Source of the DNA: Dicyema japonicum
Taxonomy: Eukaryota > Dicyemida > Rhombozoa > Dicyemidae
Assembly: GCA_011109175.1 (NCBI GenBank)
Contig: RDEW01000018.1
Coordinates: 351,405-415,404 of the forward strand
Direction of reading: 5' to 3'
DNA length: 64,000 nucleotides
Numbering within the stretch: position 1 is the stretch's first letter; every line of letters begins with the position of its first letter. A program made the position numbers and the translations under genes. Shown here in pieces: positions 56,578 through 64,000 of the stretch. Under the pieces are notes generated by a model. That model ran no database searches, was not told where the DNA came from, and worked only from the letters and a program-made list of their open reading frames with translations.

Positions 56578-57190
56578 TAAAAATTAAATTAAGGCTTCTG
56601 AATGGCCATGCTATTTCCCCTAACAATAGCAAACGAGATACGTTCTCGGAACCAACCAGTCTCTCGCGATCCTTGGTCACAGCTTGAATCATGGAGCCGA
56701 TCTTACGAACCAACTCATCTGCTTGGGGCCAAGGATTCCTGACGTTTCCACCGCGAATGGAACAAAAAGATACTCCTCCGAAATTCTCTGTTACTTCCTC
56801 CTCTTTCGTTCCTCGCCTGCTTCGAAGCATGTCCTGGGTCTGAAGCAGAAGCAACCAAATTAGACGGGGAATAAGTATCAACACACGTCGCGTCCCAGAT
56901 CAGGTTTCGTCCGTTGGCGAATGGAAAAGTCGTCATCCCATCAAGGCGTTTTCCATCGTTTCGGGAAAGACCAGCACGTTCTAACAGGCAATAGTGTCCA
57001 GCAGAGGCAAGGGAATTCTTTAATGTCATGTTAAGACAGGAGTGCCTGGGGAAACGACCCGCACTCATCTTGCATGACAAGGGATGATAACCAAAAGGAT
57101 CGATCCAACGTCCACAGCGGCATTTTCTTTCGGCACAAAATTTAAGACCAAGACGAAGCGAGGTAGCTATTCTCACAGCCTCATCATTTT
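56578..57190 (-). mobile_element. Family B retroelement copy (minus strand)
   Basis: Minus strand 57176-56715: ATSLRLGLKFCAERKCRCG, GYHPLSCKMSAGRFPRHSC, LSRNDGKRLDGMTTFPFANG, LIWDATCVDTYS, and to about 56600 the tail. PD is replaced by LD. It lies just after the BED finger of the hAT composite. The same segment is repeated in inverted orientation at 63380-64000. Confidence 0.85.
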
Positions 57191-57263
57191 TATTTATTTC
57201 AATACTATTTGTAAAAACAGTGTCAATCGTTTTTTGTTTACGAAATTAATTCTTCAAAATAAT

Positions 57264-57446
57264 CTAATGGTTTATCTTTTTTCTCCTAAGATGATCCAAC
57301 AATTTAGACGGTTTCATTGCATCATTTGATAATGACTTATTACACAGTAAGCAATATGGTCTATTGTCAAAAGAATTTTTTATAAATCCAAATGCCAAAT
57401 GTTCACTTTTATATTGACGAATTTTTAATGTAGAAGGACGAATCAT
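57264..57446 (-). pseudogene. BED zinc finger of a ZBED-like hAT transposase
   Basis: A 60-residue frame: AFGFIKNSFDNRPYCLLCNK, SLSNDAMKPSKLLDHLRR. This is the C-x2-C...H-x4-5-H BED finger of SCAND3/ZBED5-like transposases, though the second His position is altered at KKINH. It is the N-terminal DNA-binding part of the composite's transposase, cut off from the rest by the family B insertion. An identical copy lies at 63129-63311. Confidence 0.8.
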
Positions 57447-57544
57447 ACACGAGCAAAAACGAGCACGGTAATTTTAAAAATTTTGAAGAACAAAGGTTTA
57501 CCACTTTAAAAATAAACTAACTTAATTTAATTTTTAACCCACTT

Positions 57545-59118
57545 TATTTAACAAACAATAAAAAAGTTAATATATTTAATAATCAACAACCTTCCTCGCC
57601 TGCCTGTTCGCCAGCCTCCTCAGGCTGGTTCGATTTTGGTTGCTGAAACAACTCCGAGAGCGTCATGTCCAATTGAACCCTCTGCCCATATGGCATCTCA
57701 GGGCTCTGCCTCCTATACTCCAGTGTCAGGCTCTCTAGGGTCCGCTTTAATACAGTGGACTGTAGATAGGCCTGGAGCTTCCTATCTACCCCTAACTGCT
57801 TCAGATAACCCTTGTGGTACTTTGTTGCAATTCCTTCCCACGTCATTACTATAGGAATAACGAGGACCTTGCAACCAAGCATCTGCCCCATCTCGTTTGC
57901 AAGAAAGTCATACTTCCTTTTTTTCTCCACCTCCACAATCTGCAAACGGTCTTGAGACGTAATGCCAACTTCTATGATAAGAACTTGGCCAGACTCCTTA
58001 TCGTGTACCAAAATGTCCGGTTTATTGTGCTTGACTAGCACCGAAATACGGATAACACTGTCTATAACACTGCCTACCTTGATTTGGACCTTGGTGTTCT
58101 CAACTACAGATTGCACCTCATGAGTCCGCAACTTTCTGGTGTGGCGAATACCGTACTTATTTCATAGTAGGGGAGGAAGAATCCTTACTACCTCATTATA
58201 CCTCCACACATAGTCGTGACAAAGCATGGATCCACATCGAGTGGCTAAATGATCAACCGACATGCTCCTTGACTTACAGTGGGGACATGTATTTGTTGAT
58301 CGACCCCATATTGCGGTCTTGCATATACGTGTACAGCGCCTCCGATCGAGGTGAGTTGCCACCGTATTTTAGCCATATTGTCGACGACTTAAGGTCGACA
58401 TGTGGGTTGTCCAATGCTCTGAAGAGGACCTTATGAAGGCTATTATATTGTAATTCGATCAACACCTTCACATTTACTAGCCCACCATCATCAACACCAT
58501 ACTTAGCAGGCAAAAAAGGTCTGATAGTGCCTTGGTGGGTTGCCCGTGTTTTCTCGGTCGTTATTATGGCGTAGTCGGGTGGCATAGTGGTTAGGTGTCG
58601 GGCTTAAGTGGCTTAGGATACGGGTTCGATCTCGCTTCTTTTCACCTGGTGGAAGGTTCCACGCATTTACGATGCAGAAAGGGTTTGACGAGTGACGCCG
58701 TCATCAGTGCATACTCACTGCGGAACTGGATTGTCTAGAAAGGACACTCACACAAGAAAAAGAAAAAAAGAAGTGAAGATCATACCTTAGTTCTTAGTTA
58801 AAATTAACTGTTCTTTACTTATATAAAGTGTGTGTCCTGCCTATGCGGAGCTATAAATACTATGGCTCTCGTGAAAAGGCTTTATTAAAAAAATTTATTA
58901 TGGCGTGCTTTTAGCAGACACACTTGACCCTGCTATCAGGGTGTCGTGCATTCGCATTAGGATACGCTCACTTAGTTGGACTACTCCACACATTCCACGG
59001 CCGAATTTATCACGGGGTAAATATAGTCTTTCTTTATTGGCTGCCAGCACATGGACATGGTTCTCTTTGGGTACTCACGGATCATAACGTCCATCTCATC
59101 ATAATCCACAACACAAAA
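57545..59118 (-). mobile_element. Family A retroelement, 5'-truncated copy with a SINE inside
   Basis: The minus strand aligns with 52860-54145 of the near-complete copy, from GTGTTGTGG at its 5' break through the CCHC finger (CPHCKSRSMSVDHLATRC, 58290-58235) and nuclease (HNKPDILVHDKESG, LIIEVGIT) to the 3' UTR. 58572-58894 is an unrelated insertion flanked by an 11-bp duplication. A small deletion and stops are present. Confidence 0.85.
58561..58905 (+). mobile_element. tRNA-derived SINE with 11-bp target-site duplications
   Basis: TTATTATGGCG flanks the insertion (58561-58571 and 58895-58905). The 323-bp body begins like a tRNA, with A box TGGCATAGTGG at 58580-58590 and B box GGTTCGATC at 58623-58631, spaced as in tRNA genes. 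A non-tRNA middle and a 3' end reading GGCTTTATTAAAAAAAT follow. The uninterrupted family A sequence (53094-53104 complement) confirms the empty site. It was mobilised by a LINE in trans, as for all SINEs; the partner is not identified. Confidence 0.88.
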
Positions 59119-59262
59119 AATTAAATATATTAAATTTATTTTTGACCCGTTCGATCGATCTGGATTGATTTTAGACCCCAGGTTGAGAACGCTGATTAGA
59201 TGATCGGAAACTCTCCTTGAGTGTTCTCTCAGCGCCCAACTTCTCTCTGTTAGTGGCTTCAT

Positions 59263-60819
59263 TTACAGATTGTAGATTTTAATTTTTAATTAACACTATA
59301 TTAAATGACAGAAACAAATCAGCCTCTATCTGCCAAGAGAAAGTGAGCATTGCGGCTGAGGACGGTGATTCAAAGGTGCGGAAAAAACAATTTCCATTCA
59401 CGGGGATCTCTGGGTCACGTCGTAATTGCATTTCAATTTTTATTGATGACTTTCACTTACAAATTCTTCCATCGCTCAAAAAAGTGTGGAGGCGATTGTG
59501 ACAAATCAGAAGCGTTCTCAGAGGGTAGAATGTTTCTTCAATTTCTTCTATTCGACAAACTCGACATAAGATCAGAAAATACAAATCGGTAAGTGAAGAA
59601 CCTCATTTCAAAAAAGAGATCTTCTATGAGTAATATGAAACTCATTATTCCATCAGGACTTTTATTAGCCTCACGGTCAAACTACGAGTCCTTTATCTGA
59701 AACGGAAAACCACTGAATTATCTTACTCCCTGAAAATCCTCCTCACTTAGAACAAGAGTTACCTAACACCATCTACTCTTTTCGATAAAATTCTGGGTAA
59801 CACTACACACTTCAAATTTCGAAATAGAATTACCCAAAAATAAAAAATAAAGAAGCGTCGAATATGCAAAGTAGGGAATCGATTCAAATTTGATTGTCAG
59901 AGTTCTAAACTTCGAGTTCTGAGGAAGACATATGAAGGAATTTTGATAAGGATAATTTGTCAAGTGACCCTGGACTTTTGTGATGCTGCAATTGTTGATC
60001 AAGAGTTATAGTAATCTGAAGACTGGATAAGTCCAATACGTTGTGACAATGATTCTGTTGAGATTAGGGCCTGACCAGTTCGTCTGATTTTGTTTACTTC
60101 CATAACAGTTTATGAAAATTTACTAGCATCGATATTATTTTGTCACGTGACTGATTAAAGAAGGAGTTTTGAGTTTGTAATCTGGGAACTATATATTCTT
60201 CCTAAATATGGTAACCAAAATGCGAATTTGTTGATACTCGGCGTTACTTTTAAGAACAAAAATTTTACCTTCCATTGTTGTGTTCTCGTAATTCATACGA
60301 ATTGGAAAATGGAGTAGATTAGACAAATAATGAGACATATGCAGTTTGATGAAGTTCTGCATGATAAAGAATATTTAGTCATATAAAGAAAACTACAGGG
60401 GAGAAGATGGAGGATTTCGAATGAACTCACAGATACTCGATTCTTCCATTTATTCTGAAATAGGAGAAACGGCATCAAAGAAAAATCCAAACATTATGGC
60501 ATGACTTGAACCAAGGACTCTATTAGTTTGTTTTAAATAATTAGTTTGGCTTTGGGCAAATAAAATTGCATTTTGACTCATTCAAATCGAGTATATTTAT
60601 CACGTAACCTAGGATTTCCAAGTTTTCGGGTGGATTGAGTTAATTTCGAAGAAAATAAGAAATAATGTGGACTTCCGTGAGTATATGTTAAAAACAGATA
60701 TTTTGAGTTCAAGTCATGACTTAAATGATTTGGTCGCTGCGTATTAGCATTGTTGAAGGTGGGATAAATAATAGATGTAGAAAAGGATCCTTGTGGAGGA
60801 ATGTACTAATTGACTAAAG
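59263..60819. other. Intergenic, no gene recognised
   Basis: AT-rich with short open stretches on both strands (59350-59589 plus, 60490-60293 minus) but no family resemblance. It ends at the hAT terminus at 60820. Confidence 0.4.
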
Positions 60820-61099
60820 CAGTGATTTTCAAAGGGATTCCAGACAGGTCCTGGTATACAAGTAAAGCTAATGACATTAAAAATTACACGACGAAGAGAT
60901 CTTTTAGAGTTTTGTTAGGGTGGTTAACAATTAAGGACATTTATCCGCATTTAAGTTAACAGCACTGTTCAAATAGACATTATTATAATCAGTGATTGGT
61001 GTACCAAAAAAAAGTCAGTGTACCAAACCAAATTATTTCGTATACCAAAAAAACAAAGACTTATTTAATTCTTTTAATTTTTTTACAAAATAATTTTTT

Positions 61100-61275
61100 T
61101 AACAATTAAACAAATGTCAGTTGAAGAAGCCTGCTGCGTTGATTGCGAACGAGTTCTCTGAGTATGGCTATTCCAATCTTTTTTCTTAGTCATAACCCTT
61201 CTCGTTGATCATTTTTCTTTCTGGCAAGGAATCCTCCGAGTTCTCGCAAGAACTTAGCCGTCAAAATTCTTTTAA
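61100..61275 (-). mobile_element. Family B retroelement, terminal 175 bp
   Basis: The minus strand matches 55385-55560 almost base for base (GATCAACGAGAAGGGTTATG; CAGGCTTCTTCAACTGACAT), including the 3' run TTTGTTTAATTGTTAAAAAA. It is a 5'-truncated insertion typical of target-primed reverse transcription. Confidence 0.85.
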
Positions 61276-61322
61276 TTAAATTTAGGAACTTAAAATCTTT
61301 TTTTAACTATTTAATGAGAGCC

Positions 61323-62645
61323 TTATTTTTCATGCATTTTAATTAGTTTTTGAATATCAGGGTCCAAACGTGTTAAAAATAATCTGACATCTTTTCGCGA
61401 GCAGATATCAAGCTTGTTACGTTCATCGCTCAATATCCTGTTTACTACGCTAATTCCACAAGATATGTCGTTGGAAAACATAATAAAATTTTAATTATTT
61501 GTTCCTAAATCTTTGGATATTTGTCTTTAAATTCCTTTTTTTTGCCAAATGTAGACAAATCCTGGTTTTCAAACAAAATCTTGTAAGAATGATTATATTT
61601 AATTTCTATAAAAAAATAATAATGATAAAAATACAATAAATTCATCTTGCAAATCCATTTGCATCTCTACAGTGCTAGTCAAAAAAATTTATCATCAATC
61701 TTGGTATTTCCATATTAATCACGTCTTCAAATCTGATTGTCATTTCCTTTTCCAAATTAATTAGATGGTCAACAAAAATTTTTATATCAAATTGATTAAA
61801 TGCTTCACATACTGGATATAGAAAATCGTATTTTCCTGATTCAAAGTTATGTCTATAATTCTTTAACTTTTCACAAATGTAGTTATTGTAACTCTGACGT
61901 CAAACATAGTTACAAAATTTCCCTGCAATTTCAAGGAAATTTCATTCACTTTAGCAAAAATCCAATTTAAATAATAGATCTCATTTTCTGAAATCGATCT
62001 TGCTAATTCCTCTTCATTTTCCGATTCAAGAAAGTCCAAAATAGCTGGTAAAAGGTTTATAAATCTTTGTAAAGCAGTGCCTTTGGACAATCAGCGAACC
62101 TAAAGAATATAAAAAAAAAATAAACTTCAGTATGATACAAGAGTCTTAAATAATCTTCATTCCTATCTATACAAAATTTCCTAAAGATCTTATTAGATTT
62201 TGGACTTGTTTTCGATTGATCGTTTTTATGACGAGATTCAGCACTTGATTTAAAAAAGCGGAGATTTTTTTTGAAACCAGATGATGGCGGTGTAATACGC
62301 AATGAATATGAATTAAATTGAAAATGGAATTTGTTTTTTTTCAAAATACGTTTTCAATACATTAAAAATTGACTTTCCGGTAGAATCTGTTATCAAAGGT
62401 CTGATAAACAAAACCTCTTCATAAAAAACTACTTGTTCGTCAAAAAAATCTAAACAAAATATTAATTAAAATACCTACCTAGCATAGGCCATTAATATAG
62501 ATTTATTATCACATACCCGACATTCTTCAATCTGCAAGGAAAAACAGTTTTTCTAAATATATTTTTAAGGAATCTTCGACGCTTTCAGCCATTTCGTCAA
62601 TTCGGCGACGAATCGTATCACTACTCAAAGGTAAATTCTAGGAAC
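61323..62645 (-). pseudogene. hAT transposase (ZBED5-like), fragmentary
   Basis: Order on the minus strand: LPLSSDTIRRRIDEMAESVE (62635), VCDNKSILMAYA followed by a 29-nt GT...AG gap, then FFDEQVVFYEEVLFIRPL and DSTGKSIFNVLKTYF (to 62340). At 62090-61863 KGTALQRFINLLPAILDFLE and LKLQGNFVTMFDVRVTI (the RWLSKGxxLxRxxEL block and LNxxLQGKN block), then SVVNRILSDERNKLDI and RLDPDIQKLIKMHEK ending at 61323. A frameshift lies near 61460. The intron-like gap in a transposon is unusual. Confidence 0.75.
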
Positions 62646-62675
62646 ATCAAAATGGTCGCACTACTTGTAAAATTT

Positions 62676-64000
62676 CAAACGAGATGGGGCAGATGCTTGG
62701 TTGCAAGGTCCTCGTTATTCCTATAGTAATGACGTAGGAAGGAATTGCAACAAAGTACCACAAGGGTTATCTGAAGCAGTTAGGGGTAGATAGGAAGCTC
62801 CAGGCCTATCTACAGTCCACTGTGTTAAAACGGACCCTAGAGAGCCTGACACTGGAGTATAGGAGGCAGAGCCCTGAGATGCCATATGGGCAGAGGGTTC
62901 AATTGGACATGACGCTCTCGGAGTTGTTTCAGCAACCAAAATCGAACCAGCCTGAGGAGGCTGGCGAACAGGCAGGCGAGGAAGGTTGTTGATTATTAAA
63001 TATATTAACTTTTTTATTGTTTGTTAAATAAAGTGGGTAAAAAAGTAAATTAAGTTAGTTTATTTTTAAAGTGGTAAACCTTTGTTCTTCAAAATTTTTA
63101 AAATTACCGTGCTCGTTTTTGCTCGTGTATGATTCGTCCTTCTACATTAAAAATTCGTCAATATAAAAGTGAACATTTGGCATTTGGATTTATAAAAAAT
63201 TCTTTTGACAATAGACCATATTGCTTACTGTGTAATAAGTCATTATCAAATGATGCAATGAAACCGTCTAAATTGTTGGATCATCTTAGGAGAAAAAAGA
63301 TAAACCATTAGATTATTTTGAAGAATTAATTTCGTAAACAAAAAACGATTGACACTGTTTTTACAAATAGTATTGAAATAAATAAAAATGATGAGGCTGT
63401 GAGAATAGCTACCTCGATTCGTCTTGGTCTTAAATTTTTTGCCGAAAGAAAATGCCGCTGTGGACGTTGGATCGATCCTTTTGGTTATCATCCCTTGTCA
63501 TTGCAAGATGAGTGCGGGTCGTTTCCCCAGGCACTCCTGTCTTAACATGACATTAAAGAATTCCCTTGCCTCTGCTGGACACTATTGCCTGTTAGAACGT
63601 GCTGGTCTTTCCCGAAACGATGGAAAACGCCTTGATGGGATGACGACTTTTCCATTCGCCAACGGACGAAACCTGATCTGGGACGCGACGTGTGTTGATA
63701 CTTATTCCCCGTCTAATTTGGTTGCTTCTGCTTCAGACCCAGGACATGCTTCGAAGCAGGCCGAGGAACGAAAGAGGAGGAAGTAACAGAGAATTTCGGA
63801 GGAGTATCTTTTTGTTCCATTCGCGTGGAAACGTCAGGAATCCTTGGCCCCCAAGCAGATGAGTTGGTTCGTAAGATCGGCTCCATGATTCAAGCTGTGA
63901 CCAAGGATCCGCTAGAGACTGGTTGGTTCCGAGAACGTATCTCGTTGGCTATTGTTAGGGGAAATAGCATGGCCATTCAGATGCCTTAATTTAATTTTTA
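62676..64000 (+). repeat. Inverted copy of 56578-57899 (family A 3' end + hAT BED + family B)
   Basis: 1325 bases matching the reverse complement of 56578-57899 (1322 bases) with few differences: family A 3' end to about 63036, BED-finger frame 63129-63311, family B piece about 63380-64000. Because it contains the same junctions between three unrelated elements, it must be a duplicated segment, not separate insertions. It starts mid-ORF at CAAACGAG and runs off the window. Confidence 0.92.
63424..63786 (+). pseudogene. Family B nuclease-like domain in the inverted segment
   Basis: Reads MSAGRFPRHSCLNMTLKNSL, LSRNDGKRLDGMTTFPFANG and LIWDATCVDTYSPSNL, identical in wording to the minus-strand copy at 57.0 kb, then a frameshift before the tail IRLETSGILGPQADELV-like region. 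LD replaces the PD of the candidate nuclease core. Confidence 0.85.

Larger units (their letters stand above)
54285..59201 (-). mobile_element. hAT composite (~4.9 kb) with three nested retroelements
   Basis: GATTAGAT occurs at 54285-54292 and 59194-59201 as an 8-bp target-site duplication. Inside, the ends read CAGGGGTTTCTCAACC (54293) and, inverted, GGTTGAGAACGCT (to 59193), hAT-type terminal repeats. Transposase pieces run on the minus strand: BED finger 57446-57264, middle 56350-56079, C-terminus 55944-55750. Insertions inside it are family A (57545-59118, itself carrying a SINE), family B minus (56578-57190) and family B plus (about 54385-55545). Confidence 0.85.
54250..59262 (-). mobile_element. 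LINE 3' end split by the hAT composite
   Basis: The minus strand 59262-59194 encodes REKLGAERTLKESFRSS, aligning with the LINE C-terminus at 4.34 kb. 54292-54250 supplies the rest of the 3' UTR (TTGGTGATCTTGGGGTT on the minus strand). Joined without the insert, they restore the GATCATC...GGTGATC stem-loop. The two pieces are separated only by the hAT element. Confidence 0.7.
60820..62660 (-). mobile_element. ZBED-like hAT element, one end preserved
   Basis: The 3' terminus reads CAGTGATTTTCAAAGGGATT (60820) preceded by GACTAAAG. Transposase pieces lie on the minus strand from 62640 to 61323. The other end is cut at about 62675, where the inverted family A/hAT/family B segment begins. A short family B tail (61100-61275, minus) lies within its 3' region. 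Confidence 0.75.

Overview
The window looks like animal nuclear DNA from a lineage with extremely short spliceosomal introns. The recognisable host genes are metazoan in type: a C2CD3-like centriole/cilium protein, an M16A metalloprotease of the insulysin/nardilysin group, a GH18 chitinase with chitin-binding CBM14 domains, uroporphyrinogen decarboxylase, and a dead cathepsin-L-like gene. Almost every intron I can infer is 19-29 nt with GT...AG ends. Introns this short in an animal are established for dicyemid mesozoans, so a dicyemid (Dicyema-like) is my best inference; no rRNA or mitochondrial marker is here to prove it.

Layout. 0.4-6.75 kb is transposon debris: LINE pieces, one copy carrying a 2A-like motif, and a 5'-truncated Helitron with a recognisable 3' end. 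7.3-12.2 kb is the C2CD3-like gene. 13.3-15.6 kb is a LINE split by a hAT element. 18.1-21.6 kb is the M16 protease. 22.2-26.8 kb holds a LINE, a pogo/Tigger-like element and a second type of hAT relic. 28.8-31.5 kb is the chitinase (minus strand). 34-36.7 kb has small relics and one unidentified open exon. 37.1-38.2 kb is UROD (minus strand, no introns). 40.4-43.9 kb has a cathepsin-like pseudogene interrupted by a LINE and small retroelement scraps. 44.0-50.5 kb holds three small host-like genes (a type I membrane protein, a helical/coiled-coil protein and a two-helix membrane protein), a LINE, a minisatellite and a nuclease-domain relic. 50.6-64 kb is a transposon nest: a nearly full-length restriction-like-endonuclease (RLE) retrotransposon, a hAT composite with three retroelement insertions and a tRNA-derived SINE inside one of them, another hAT, and an inverted 1.3 kb copy of part of the composite that runs off the window.

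Two retroelement families recur. Family A has an R2/R4/Hero-like RT plus a CCHC finger and an RLE domain. Family B is known here only from its C-terminal part, which has a zinc-finger-like motif and a candidate PD-(D/E)XK nuclease. The LINE group shares a 3'-terminal stem-loop, and two hAT elements landed inside such LINE 3' ends with identifiable 8-bp target duplications.

A pervasive oddity is about twenty adjacent direct duplications of 45-330 bp with almost identical copies. Six of them are separated by a single n. They are probably unresolved haplotype or contig overlaps in the assembly, but some could be real, and several break exons. I found no CRISPR, no operon and no convincing intact tRNA or rRNA gene.
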